DNA of 20,324 nt from Gnetum montanum (GCA_015680685.1 MNCI01018363.1:394111-414434), one strand, 5' to 3'. Shown: positions 8,172-18,617, counted from the first letter of the stretch. The notes: generated from the sequence alone by a model not told the origin. Program-made: numbers and translations.

Positions 8172-8588
8172 TTAGATATTTCTAGGAAAATATCCCATTC
8201 TTAAATTAACAATGCTTAGCCATGCCCTTCCCATGATGATTGGGAAATCCCCTTTATATTTCTTCACCTTGATCAATAGGAAATTAGTAGGATAAGGCCA
8301 CCCATAGATAGTGGGCACAATGTCTTCTACAAGTCCCAATGGAATAGTGATGGACTGGTCTTCTAATTCTAATCTAATATTGCTCTTCTTAAGAGGAAGT
8401 AGGTTCCATGTAGTACACATCTCATGAGAAATTAGATTGATACTAGAACCTGAGTCAAAAAGAGCTTTGCATGGTTCATTCCTAGCAATCTGCAAATAAA
8501 TAAGAGGACTTTTAGGATTAGCTAATTTCCTGGGAAGATTTCCAGGCTGGATCCAATCAGATATCATGTAAGCATCATAGTATGGATC
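8172..8588 (-). pseudogene. Aspartic protease domain of pol (element D)
   Basis: This is the longest uninterrupted coding stretch of D, open from just after a stop at 8591-8589 to 8172 (about 138 codons). The active-site motif is ALFDSGSSINLIS, with the catalytic Asp codon at 8456-8454. The C-terminal IMGRAWL corresponds to the ILGRPWL flap-end motif of retrotransposon proteases. Upstream come DPYYDAY and LPRKLANPK, a lead-in usual before the protease in plant Ty3/gypsy polyproteins. The enzyme would cut the Gag-Pol polyprotein. Its frame continues neither into gag nor into RT without shifts, so I treat it as a relic and not as a gene. Confidence 0.88.
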
Positions 8589-9270
8589 TTAGGTGGTATT
8601 TGGTTTAAAGGGGACTCAAAGGAAGTTGTTATAGGGGAAGATGAAGGATCAAGGTTATAAACCACAAGTGTATTTAAGGGCTTAGGTAGACTATGAGGTT
8701 AAAATAAATGTTTTTTCTTTGATCAAGTATTCAAACCACTTGATTGATGAACTAGTTGTAGATTAATGACCCCAATAGCATTGCATTGTTTTAGTTAAGC
8801 TAAGAGTTTGCCCTACATAGATGGAGTAGATGGTAACTATGTAGAGAGTGGAGGAACATATGTAGGGATAGGAGAAGGATATGGATAAAAAATGGTATCC
8901 CTTCGTACATGTGGATAATGAGTTCAATAAGCATCAGAAGGATGGTAGTGAGATTGAAAAGTAAAAACATGATTGGAAGAGTCACATGAAGACAAGGGTT
9001 ACTAAATGTAATATCCATATGGATCAAGTTATCTGTAAGGGTGTTCTTGCCTTGGTGGTACAAGTGCCCATGACTATGATTGTCACCACTATTGATACTA
9101 CTCATATGGTTGTAATGAAGTTCCACATGGATAATACTATTGTTGTTGGTAGAACCATCTAGAATTGCCTTGAGGATAAGGCAATCTTATGGATGTTTAC
9201 CTTTGTGCTACTCATGGATTCAAGGCAAACACCCTAGATTCTTGTAGGTGTGATGAAATAGGATAGAATC
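8589..9270 (-). pseudogene. Pro/Tyr-rich linker between gag and protease (element D)
   Basis: On the minus strand one frame gives a low-complexity stretch rich in Pro, Tyr, His and Ser, with fragments such as YPYPSPIPTYVPPL and SHYHPSDAY (about 8820-8960), broken by stops. It lies between the zinc knuckles and the protease. The composition recalls the PHYA/IPFDP repeats at the start of element A, but I cannot show homology. A 108-codon open stretch in another frame (8800-9126) is a shadow. Confidence 0.5.
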
Positions 9271-11104
9271 CCTTATGATATTCATAGTGGCAAATGTCAC
9301 AACCACCATCATCATCGATCACTTTCCACAACTTCCTCCATTATAGTAATCTTGCCCTTACCTCTTTAATAGGCATGTTTAGCTTCCTTGCACCTCTTGC
9401 ACTCATGATCACTACATTGTTCTTTGGACTCTTCAGAAATTTTTAGGACAAATTAAAAATTTCTATCCATAAACCCCCATAACTAATCAACATTGGCTGT
9501 AATTTTGAATTAAAATTTTTTGAGTAGTAAGGTTTTCCTATGGGTCATATCATCAACTGTTGATTCTTCCTCACTATCAAAGAATTGAACCTTCCTCTTA
9601 TGAATGGAAGGATTGTGGTTGTATTCTTTGACACTTTTTCTTCTTTTTAATTCACCTTTCTCTTTTTCTATCTGCTCAATCAATCATTGGATCTGATGAG
9701 CACTCAATTTTTCCAACCACCCTTGGGCATACACACCAAGGATTCTTCTCATTTTAAATCAAAGCCCATCTACAATGTGGTAAGTTGGTCTAGTTGAGAA
9801 TAACCATGGCCAAGATATCTATGCATTAAGGGATAGTATTGACCAATGGTAGCATCCAAGGGTTCATGTTTTCTTTGTTTCTATCCTTGGATCTACCTTC
9901 TCAAGTTAAACACTCTAGAGTACATTCGATATTTTTCATTGAAAAATTCAAGCATTGTACTTCATCATCTAATAGATTTCAATTTTAAGGACTAGTACCA
10001 ACTCTTTCCTTCTTTAATGAGTTTCCTTGAAAACAACTTAAGCTTTTGCCACTCATTTTCTATATTTTTCAAGGTACATGCATCTTGAAAAGCTTGAAGA
10101 TGGTTTTGCATATCTGATTTACATTCCCCTTTGAACTAAGGGATATTGTTCATGTCTAGCTTTTTAATCTGACTATCCTTTACATTCCTTGTTGGAATTT
10201 GTACTACCTTTGCAATATTTAGCATACTTCAAGTAGCAAGAAAAGCCTCATCAAGGGCATAATTCTAGTACCTACGATGCCCTCTACTACCCCTTCATTA
10301 ATGATTATGGCCCTTTGTTAAATGATTATCCCCTAGGTCTTGCCTTTCCTGATAGTCTCTTCGATCATTTCAATCCCATTGGTTACCTCCATCATGGTCA
10401 TTCCTCCTACAATTGTAATCAAAGCTAAAAGAAGAACAAGATTATGACAAAAGTGAAGAGGATGAAGGACTAGCATCATCATAGTTCCTATTACCACCTC
10501 TTCAATTATTGCAACCACAATCATGATCTTGTTTCTTATCTACATCCTTGCCTTCAATTACCTCTTTGGATCCTTCCTTATCATTGGATCCATTCTTGCT
10601 AGAGCTGGGATTATGAATTGTGAACTATAGGTTCTAGTTTTGACCTTCGTCACTGAAGTCATAAAGAGGAATTTCACTAAATGGAAAATCCCTAGAGAAG
10701 GATTCACCATCATCTTTTTGGTACAACAGGAATGAGAAATCATTAAATCCTTTCCTCTTCATAGATTCATGATGCTATTCTAGCTAATGATCCTTAAGAA
10801 ATTGTGCCTTATTGGGATGATAATCCCTTATGTTAGTATATTGCACAACATACTCGGCATGAAGTTCTTAGAGATCCCATTGTATAAGCATTTCTTGAAG
10901 CATCGCAGGAATAGATTGATCAAGTGGCACTATGATATTGCCCTTTATGTTACACCATTGCAGCTATTCACCCTAATGTAGGATGAAGGTGAAATTGGGT
11001 ACATACTCACTAGGATGAGCATATACCACTCTATATTGTTAAGGAACCTCCTAATGTACTCCATCAAACATCGACGAAGAATCACTCCTATGAGAAGAAG
11101 ACAT
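9271..11104 (-). pseudogene. gag: gag of element D, with zinc knuckles
   Basis: Gag forms the virus-like particle and binds the element RNA. The start ATG is placed at 11104-11102, giving MSSSHR; the C copy starts MSFSHR at the same distance from its primer site. A Ser/Gly/Asp/His-rich disordered segment follows (about 10350-10550). The conserved retrotransposon gag domain begins MNNIP (ATG at 10153-10151) and shows LQAFQDAC, NEWQKLKLFSRKL and MLEFFNEKY. Then comes a Lys/Glu-rich stretch (EKEKGELKRRK). Two zinc-knuckle remnants of type C-x2-C-x4-H are CKRCKEAKH (9401-9375) and CDICHYEYH (9301-9275), each lacking the last Cys. Stops and several frameshifts break it throughout. Confidence 0.85.
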
Positions 11105-11243
11105 TTTTTGTTTGAGAATTAAAATGTAGTGTGCTTCTAAATATTGTTGTAGTTATTCTAAAGTGTGTTATAACTCTAATATTTTTCCCAATGATTTGAA
11201 AAATTTTCACTAGTCCTATATAGTTCACATAACAACTAAAAGG

Positions 11244-11261
11244 TCCTTGGCAATGGCACCA
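11244..11261 (-). other. tRNA-Asp-type primer-binding site of element D
   Basis: The minus strand reads TGGTGCCATTGCCAAGGA, one base after the LTR end. Against the site complementary to the 3' end of plant tRNA-Asp, TGGCGCCGTTGCCGGGGA (from memory), 14 of 18 bases match, and all four differences are C-to-T or G-to-A. This is where minus-strand DNA synthesis would start. Confidence 0.8.
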
Positions 11262-11262
11262 A

Positions 11263-12099
11263 TGATGAGCAGCAACATACCCCAATGCCCAACCATATGA
11301 ATGACAAGAGATCACATGTAATCCAAGTGAATTCCATAGACCTTAAGTTCTTAAGTACATTGGTTCTAAGATGTGAAATCTAATCCAAATGATTATTATC
11401 TTCTTAGTTCCACTCATCAAGTACAAGCATATGGTTAAGTGCACTAAGGCATATGATTTTTATCATTTTTTATTTTCTAAATTTAAATGCCTAGAACAAG
11501 AATGAAAGGTAGATGAATGTAATATCTAAGTAACTTATTGCCTAGCTAGCCTAACACAAGTACCCATTCCCACTCCTAAGACACATCCTAAACGCATGTA
11601 GCACTACTAGATTACCAAACGTTAATCATTTTTGGATTACCAGGTGCTACACATATGTTGAAAGTGGTCATGATTGTGTTCACTAACAACTAGAAATTAA
11701 TTGCTTAATGAAAATGCATTAAAGTAAAGTTATTGAAGAATAAATACATTAAAGAAAACATTAATCTATTCTCAGTGCTACAAGGATTATTAACAGGGCT
11801 TGTCTTTATTCTCATTACATTGTTATGCTTAGGTACCTTAGTGCTCAAATAAAGATCTGTACATATTCAAAATTTTACTATATGCACTTAGAATATATTC
11901 TAACTTTGGGGACAACAAACTAAAATGGCTTTGCTATGCTATCACAAAAACTATATAAAAATTGTGAGCCCAAGCACTATATTTATAGGCCAGCATATAC
12001 CTTGCAATATTGGATATTCAACATCGCATCTTGGCCTCCAACATTGGGTATTCGATATCAAGGCTCTAATATCAGAGCCAATCAAGACATGATTCATCA
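11263..12099 (-). repeat. 5' LTR of element D
   Basis: 837 bp with perfect 6-bp inverted ends: TGATGA at 12099 and TCATCA ending at 11263 (minus strand). It is followed by the primer site and not preceded by a polypurine tract, so it is the 5' LTR. On the minus strand the TATAAATA box is at 11987-11980, the shared R block TACAGATCTTTATTT near 11850-11865, and AATAAA at 11810-11805. The shared U5 block AATGATAAAAATCATATGCC is near 11450-11470. It aligns with LTRs B and C through R and U5, while U3 is its own. Confidence 0.88.
12005..12079 (-). repeat. U3 repeats of LTR D
   Basis: Two diverged copies of CAA(T/C)ATTGG(A/G)TATTC lie at 12005-12025 and 12039-12059, 34 bp apart (plus-strand coordinates). 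Next to them, 12062-12079 is an inverted repeat with arms GGCTCT and AGAGCC. CCAAT boxes (ATTGG on the plus strand) fall in both copies, upstream of the TATA box. Confidence 0.6.
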
Positions 12100-12481
12100 A
12101 TAAATATTAAAATAAGAATAAAATAATAACTAAAATTATCAAATTAATCATGATCACAACTTAGCTAGGTGTAACTTTAACAAAGAGATAAGGTATTCTA
12201 ATTATTTCAAGTTATACATTAAATTCTAACCCTTAGTCATGTTGTGATCATAGATGGCACTAAGATCAAAATGATCATAGGAAAGTGGATCATTCCAAAA
12301 AAAGGACAAATGACCTATAGTTGAAAGGGAATTGCAAGAACAAGCCCAAGAGTAGGTAGTAAAAATGCACACAGTGAGACCTCTTTGAGAGTAATCCAAA
12401 GTGGGATATATTTGATAGATTCCTAAAGAAGAGGCTAGAATAAAATAATCTCAAAGAGGAGAGGCATCAAGGCCCATACCA

Positions 12482-14276
12482 AAACTTAAGGTCATATTGA
12501 CACAAGTTTTCCTTAATACAATCAAGCCTCATCATGTCCAACACTTTGTTCTCCAAGAATTGAACTTTGAGCAATTCTTAGAACATGCTCCACCATAAGT
12601 CAAGACACAGTTGCAAAACTCTCCCATGTGTCCAATCATCATTTCTAGTGGAAAGTGGTACATGGAAGAGACATATCTCTTTTTGAATAATAGAAAGGTA
12701 GGAGCCACTATGAGAATCAAGGATATTTAGGTGTTCTACTTAGCGGAAGCTATTATGTAGGCTCTTGGTTTGCCTAATTTTAGAACCCATTTGGCAAATA
12801 TCTTCATGCAAGTAGACCTACAAGCAAAAGGAAGTAGACCCAATGGTGTTATTCAGTTGACCATAAGGAGTTTGGTGCGCTTACAGTGGCAAAGTGCATA
12901 TACTTCAAGATAGTGTCTTGTAACCTTAATTCGATGATGAGGCCCAATAAAGTAAATACTTTCTCCATCCATGCATGTATTTCTTTAAGAGGAAAATTCC
13001 CTATGAATGTTTCATAGCTAATCTATGTGGAGATCAAAAAGCATTTCAAGGGAAATGAACATGAAAGGAAAACCCTATCCTTTCCATGCCTTATTAGAAA
13101 AATTTGTAAAAAGGCAAGGATAGTTTGCTATGAAAATGACACAATTAGGCATACTCTCATTGCCTTCTACTCTAAAATGATAAATGACAAGACCCTTGCT
13201 ATATCCAAAGAAGAGGGGCAGCAACCACCACCTCCATCACCCACTTAGGAAATAATGTTGGAGGTCTCCATTGTCATTGAGCACCTAGGAGAAATGTAAG
13301 AGTAGCTCTACAGAATGTTGATGTGTAGAAATATTAGATGCAAGAATTTATCCATCAATCGTAGGAGTAGCTAGCTAGGGCAAATATTGAGCTTAGGAGA
13401 TTGGTAGTAGAAAATAGAAATCTCTCTATGGAGGAAGTTTTCACCTTACATGAAAAATTTGTAATTGAGATTACTGCCTAGAAGAATGAGGCTTTTAAAT
13501 TTGATAAATTTAAGAACCACTATATAGAGTAGGTTTTCCTACAAAAAGAAGCTAATGAGAAACACATCCATATGGCTAAAAATAAAGTTAATGAGATCCT
13601 CCAACAACTAAAATAAGAAAAAGAAGTATGGAAACCTATCATTGATGGGATAAATGTTTACAAGAAAGAAGATATTTGCATGAGGGAGTTCAAAATTGAT
13701 GAAATGAAAGAATACATGGAGCTCACCAATCTTCAATATGCAATTCTGGTAATGCTAACTACCGGGGTGGTCACAATCAAAGTTAGAGAAGTAGGTGGCC
13801 AGCTTGTACTTATTGTACAAGGTAGAGTTTAAGCACCACAAGGAAACTAAGCAAAATCTTGATAATGTAAATGATAAACTCAAAGTTCTCAATGCAATAT
13901 TGACTAATCAAAGATCAATTGCTAAGAACTTGGCCAAACAATGAACAATTACCAAAAACTAGAGAATGCAATTAAGGTGTTTGACATTATACACAAACAA
14001 TTTTCTACTTGGTTCATTAATGTTAAGGAGCTATTTCTAACAATGACCTATGCTTGGGATGTGCTCATTCTAACCCACATTAGCAAATTTGCATGGATTG
14101 TGCATGATTCCAAATTTAAGAAGGAGAAGATGAAAGCATTTTCGGATACTTTTCATCTTTAATTGAAAGTTGTAGTCATAGTAGAATAACCACAACAACC
14201 TCAACCATCATGTGTGCCTGATATAAGAGAAGGTCCTTTAGAACCTCAAGAGCCTCCATTGCTTGGGACTATTTAA
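12482..14276 (+). pseudogene. Accessory ORF of element B (plant retrotransposon type)
   Basis: Readable in three frame blocks. Frame 2 (12482 to about 12800) has LNFEQFLEH and then, across two TAG stops (12728-12730, 12758-12760), VFYLAEAIM-x-ALGLPN, the counterpart of VTIDFSIQAIMELLNLPN in element A. Frame 1 (13027-13246) gives LSFPCLIRKICKKARI, which resembles the FPSLITxLCxxAGV signature of the 'putative plant transposon protein' family (from memory), and ends with a Pro run. Frames 3 and 1 then encode Lys/Glu-rich, coiled-coil-like segments (13431-13930; open part 13941-14162) and a Pro/Gln tail PEPQEPPLL-like ending at TAA 14274-14276. It lies where env-like or third ORFs sit in Athila/Tat elements. 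Its function is unknown and no membrane or envelope feature is seen. Confidence 0.6.
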
Positions 14277-14499
14277 TCTTCTTCATTATCTTCATGCCAT
14301 AACAAGGAATTATGTTTGTCAAATTATGTTGTAGTATTTAATTTTGTAGTCCTAAATAATAGAAAATTTAAGAATAATTGTATATCCATACACTTGGGCA
14401 CTTAGTATTTGTTTGTGTTTTTCATATGTCTATCATCAATCAATAATTACATACCTTCCCAAATTTGTAAAGAACTTAAGGATGAGTTTTTATTCAATT

Positions 14500-14508
14500 A
14501 TGGGGGTA
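14500..14508 (+). promoter_or_regulatory. Polypurine tract of element B
   Basis: ATGGGGGTA directly precedes TGATGAAT of the LTR. The 20 bases upstream (GAGTTTTTATTCAATT) also resemble those before the tract of A (AAGTTTTCATTCAGTC), which supports common descent of the two 3' ends. Confidence 0.8.
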
Positions 14509-14538
14509 TGATGAATCATAAATTGGTTGTATCAACTA

Positions 14539-14580
14539 GGCCCTGTCAACAGATGATTTGATTTGTTGACGTGGCCCTGT
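14539..14580 (+). promoter_or_regulatory. U3 hairpin and TTGACGTGG motif of LTR B
   Basis: GGCCCTGT occurs at 14539-14546 and 14573-14580, 34 bp apart. Between and overlapping them lie the inverted arms GTCAACA (14545-14551) and TGTTGAC (14564-14570). The right arm runs into TTGACGTGG, which contains a W-box core (TTGAC, WRKY factors) and a TGACGTGG bZIP-type core. These are known plant promoter motifs; a role here is inference. Confidence 0.45.
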
Positions 14581-14830
14581 TGATGTAGTGTCTATTTTTG
14601 CCTATAAATACATGCTCACCCATCATGTTTATGACATATCTTATCATAGTTGTAGCGAAGCTCTTGCAATTTTATCATTTAAAAGTTACAATATTTTTCT
14701 AAGTGCCCACAGTAGGAGTCAAGAGTGTATAGATCTTTATTCAAACACTATTGTACATGAGTACAACAATGTGTGGCAATAAACATGAGCTTTTTAATAA
14801 ACCTTGTAATTAAATAATTATTAGGATAAA

Positions 14831-14863
14831 TTAATATATATTAAATAGTGATTAATTAATCAC
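14831..14863 (+). repeat. Paired palindromes in LTR B
   Basis: TTAATATATATTAA (14831-14844) and GTGATTAATTAATCAC (14848-14863) are both perfect palindromes, three bases apart, just downstream of the polyadenylation region. LTR C has the partly preserved version GTGATAAATTTAGCAC at about 18168-18183. Confidence 0.7.
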
Positions 14864-15285
14864 ATAAGTATAACCAGTTCGAGCATACACTTGATGCTTG
14901 GTAATCTCAGTAATGCTTAATATTTGGTAACCTAGTAGCATTAAATGTGTACAGCAAGTGGGAACAAATGCTTATGTTAGGAATAGTTAGGTGTATCTAG
15001 TTAGATTAAATTAGCAATTTAATTATTTTATCTGATTCATTATTCTTTACCCTTAGGTGACTTAAAACAAACAACATAAAAATGATAAAAATCGTATGCC
15101 TTAACTACACTTAATCATACCCTTACATTTCACAAGTGTAGTTGGGAAGACACCAATTGCAACAATTAGTTTCACTTCTTAGAGACTAGTGTGCTTAAAA
15201 GGCCATAAGTCCATGGAATTTGACAATATAAAAGGTGAATGATTAGTGATTCATATGGTTGGGCATAGGGTCTAACTGCCAATCA

Positions 15286-17656
15286 ACTACATTAGAGGAG
15301 ATGAATGGGGTATAAGATATCTTGCATCAACTAACAATCTCATACACACCATAAGAAACACATGTGCATACATTGTCATACATAGTATTAACATAATCCC
15401 TACTAGAGTGAATAGATCACTAACATAAAATCATAGATATAGTCACTGTCAAACATAAATAATCATATATTCATTGCACAACACTACATGTATTTTCACT
15501 ACTAGGTTCATGGATTTATACCTACATCATACCATCAAGTAATACATGGACCACATAATAATGGATCAATCATATGATATATGATCATTAGTATGAGTCA
15601 CAAACTAATACCATCATATACACCTTACTCATTTGGTTGCTAGCATATCCACATTCAATGTAGCATGTGAAACATTACCATGAGTACTCATAATCAATAA
15701 TTGTCTATATATATATATTTTTAGTATTTTATTTAAATCACTAGTGCTAGGGTTCATCAACCTATGTCCCACAACCACTAGCCTTCTAAAGGAATGGCTA
15801 TAGGAATGAAGACATCTATGCCATGTACTAGTCGTAGGGATGAACACACCAAAACATTTTCACTCTAAGAATGAGGCTTAAGACAAGAGCTTCACTAATG
15901 CATTCTAGTGTGGATCAATCAATAACTACTTCCAAGATGCCTCATCATCAACTAGCCCACACCCTTATGCTAGCACCACCTGCTAATGATCACTATAAGT
16001 GTCATTGCAGAGACATGTATCAATCTAAGCTAGCTTAAGCCAATACATGTCATAAGCATAACACTTCCAAAATAAACATAACATGACTACATATATCCAC
16101 ACCTAATAGTCATACTCACTCTATGAAAAAAAAAACCACAACTTGACATTACAAAGTTACACACCACAAACCTACTCTTTGAACTACATAGAATTCCATA
16201 AAAATGATCACTAATATAACCTATAAGATAATATGTATCAAAAGAAAAAATAAATTTCACAATTATAAAGAACATCACAACATGATCCCAATGACACTAA
16301 TTTCATCTCAATCAAACCTCTCTTGGAAGCAAAGTTATGTGCATTTAAAATCTAATTAATAAAATAATAAATAATAATATTTAATTACAACAAGTGATAA
16401 TTGAAACTTTAGAAACTCCTATGCAAAAACATGGCTATAAAATATAATATTCCAATCATGCTAGTTCCATAAACATCATATCTAGTATTATAAAAGGCTA
16501 TGTCATTTCATACATCACATATTTATTCATAAACATTCTACAATCCAAAATTGTAAAATTTTTAAAATCTACAAAATAATACTTCTAAACTCAATTTTCT
16601 AACTATCCACCTTACATGCCCACATTGCATGATTGTATACACTAAGCTAGCACAAAAATATAGACAACTCATTAATCAACATTATTAAAGTAGAAAGTCC
16701 AAAACAAACATAGAATCCTTGGACATCTAGCAAAACTCCATTTTTCTACAAACAAGATCCATATCCACATAGATATGATAATAGTAATCTCAAGTCCAAG
16801 TTCAGAGCAAAGAAAAATCCATCCATGAACCTTAAAATTTAGAAAAAGAGTGAAATAAAAGGAGATAAAATAACAAGGAAGAACTAATTTAAACTCGATT
16901 TCTATATGTATTTCCATGGAAAAATAGAAACCTACATAAAACAAGAAGAGGCAAAGGCCACAAAAGAAAAAATTGGTGGAGTTGTAATGTAACGTAACCT
17001 CCACATTTATTTTTTTAATATCATTTTTCTAAACAACTTTTTTATAAGTCCATTTTTTTATTTTCTTTACAATTAATACTCTACACTTCAAATATGCATA
17101 ATAAAGACACTAGGATTGTGAATTAAAATATGTTTGAACCTAAAAGATTCATATCAAACAAACTACACATCCATATTCTAAAATCACATCCAAGCTATTG
17201 ATGCATAAATTTTGGTCACATAGCAACACCCACAAAAACTTATTTTAAGAGATTATCGCCTAGGTGCCTCTTGTATGGATACTAAAACCTAGGAATACTC
17301 TCAACTAGAAAGGGCAATGCAGTGTTTAAATAGAAATCAATGATGTTAATAATTTAAATAACTTTGGCAAAGAAATTTAAATGAAATAACTATTGGAATT
17401 AGTACTCAACAAGGAAATTTAGACAAAATAATTTAAATGAAACAACTATTTAAATATTCATAAGGAAATTTAAACAAGTTTATAAAAAATAAATAATAAA
17501 TAATAAATATCTTATAAAATCTAAATACAAATAGAGGTATTAATCAAAACATACAATGGAGATTAATTCTCTTAGTTGTAGGAATAACAAACAAAAGGAA
17601 TCTAGCAAAAGACTCTGCTCAATATAGAGCATTGGATCTAACTGGCTAACAAAGAG
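15286..17656. other. AT-rich stretch between elements B and C, no gene
   Basis: I see no coding sequence with a recognisable domain. Contents include a (TA)n tract near 15704-15718, a palindromic ATCATATGATATATGAT-like stretch near 15570-15590, and a 10-A run near 16125-16134. Repeated GGAAATTTAAA/GAAATTTAAATGAAATAAC words lie at about 17370-17480, and AATAAATAATAAAT runs near 16360 and 17490. A 110-codon Phe/Tyr/Ile-rich open stretch on the minus strand (16672-17004) is probably a by-product of base composition. The sequence could be old flanking DNA or an unrecognised repeat. Confidence 0.5.
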
Positions 17657-18616
17657 TGATAAGTTGCACCATGGGTTACATTGATGAGGCCTTGCCATTA
17701 TGATCCCATTGATGTGACCCTGTCAAGATGGATATGTCAACATGATGCCATCGATGTGACCCTGTCAAGATAGCTGCGTCGATGTATGATTTGATGACAT
17801 AACCTTCTTGATGCAGTGTTTATTATCACCTATAAATACATGCTCACTTGCCATGTTTATGGAATATTTTGTCATAGTTGTAGCAAAGATCTTACAGTCT
17901 TCTTACTTCAATTCTAGAATATTTTTTTTTCTAAATGCCTTTGTAGGAGTCAAAGAGTGTACAGATCTTTATTCAAGCACTGTTATACCTGAGCCCAATA
18001 GTGTGTATGGTAATAAAGACAAGATTGCTGATAAACATTATAGAACTTTGAAATAGATTAACTATTTCCTTTATGCATGTAGTATTTTATGCAATTTTCT
18101 TTAATGCTTTAAATAATTAAATAATTAATTAAGTAATAAATTAATCTAAATTAAGCTATATTAAATAGTGATAAATTTAGCACATAAGTATGACCACTTT
18201 GAGCATATTCTTTGTACTTAGTTATCCCAATAATGCTTAACATTTGGTAACCTAGTAACGTTAAATGTGTTTAGAATGTGCACAACAAGTGGAAATGAAT
18301 GCTTATGCTAAGATTAGTTAAGTATTAGCTAGTTAGATTAAATTAGCAATTAAATATGTTTAATTCTCTATTCTTTATTTTTAGGTGACTTAGAACATAA
18401 AACATAAAAATGATAAAAATCATATGCCTTAGATGCACTTAACCATATCTTTGCATTTCACAAGTGTAATTAGGAAGACAAAGATTGTAATGATTAGTTT
18501 CACATCCTAGAGACCAGTGTGCTTAAGAGGCTATAAGTCCACAAAATTCAACCAAATCGTGCATGAACACACAGTGATTCATATGGGTGGATGTAGGTTC
18601 TACTCATCGCTCATCA
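17657..18616 (+). repeat. 5' LTR of element C
   Basis: 960 bp, starting TGATAAG (decayed TGATGA) and ending TCATCA at 18611-18616, directly before the primer site. TATAAATA is at 17831-17838, the R block TACAGATCTTTATTCAAGC near 17960-17978 and AATAAA at 18013-18018. The U5 block AATGATAAAAATCATATGCC is near 18408-18428. The start was chosen by alignment with LTR B (GGTTACATTGATGAGGCC against GGTTGTATCAACTAGGCC). A later TGATGA at 17682 would be an alternative start. Confidence 0.85.
17707..17771 (+). repeat. 42-bp tandem repeat in the U3 of LTR C
   Basis: CAT(T/C)GATGTGACCCTGTC begins at 17707 and again at 17749, each copy continuing AAGAT. The LTR B counterpart has the related GGCCCTGT repeat at a 34-bp spacing, so the U3 module has been copied differently in each LTR. 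Confidence 0.75.
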
Positions 18617-18617
18617 T

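Larger units (their letters stand above)
4901..12099 (-). mobile_element. Ty3/gypsy retrotransposon D, long decayed copy
   Basis: On the minus strand the order is 5' LTR (12099-11263), tRNA-Asp-type primer site (11261-11244), gag from 11104, zinc knuckles near 9.3-9.4 kb, Pro/Tyr-rich linker, protease, reverse transcriptase, RNase H and integrase ending at 4901. Integrase last defines Ty3/gypsy. No chromodomain is visible after the GPY module, and the primer site matches the type used by Athila/Tat elements. Every coding part has stops and there are several frameshifts, so the copy is dead. The base order at the 5' junction (ATAAA at 12100-12104) is the candidate target duplication; its partner was not found, because the 3' LTR is missing or lies outside the window. 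Confidence 0.9.
12100..15285 (+). mobile_element. LTR retrotransposon B, 3' part
   Basis: The order on the + strand is a decayed accessory ORF, untranslated sequence, polypurine tract (14500-14508) and 3' LTR (14509-15285). The left side is cut at the 5' LTR of D, so either D inserted into B or B lost its left part first. 12100-12480 is AT-rich with no readable domain. The five bases after the LTR, ACTAC (15286-15290), are the candidate target duplication. Confidence 0.7.
14509..15285 (+). repeat. 3' LTR of element B
   Basis: 777 bp, starting TGATGAATCAT (identical to the start of LTR D) and ending CCAATCA. TATAAATA is at 14603-14610, the R block TAGATCTTTATTCAA near 14729-14743, and AATAAA at 14778-14783. 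The U5 block AATGATAAAAATCGTATGCC is near 15080-15100, and the end block GATTCATATGGTTGGGCAT near 15248-15266. It aligns with LTR C nearly throughout and with LTR D in R/U5. The end has decayed from TCATCA to ATCA. Confidence 0.87.

Noticed and set aside
8800-9126. A 108-codon minus-strand open stretch
   Set aside because: It lies in the linker but in a frame different from the Pro/Tyr-rich one; its composition gives no domain.
16672-17004. A 110-codon minus-strand open stretch with many hydrophobic residues, looking like a membrane protein
   Set aside because: The composition (Phe, Tyr, Ile, Leu) is what AT-rich DNA gives by chance. There is no domain, no supporting neighbour and no repeat of it elsewhere in the window.
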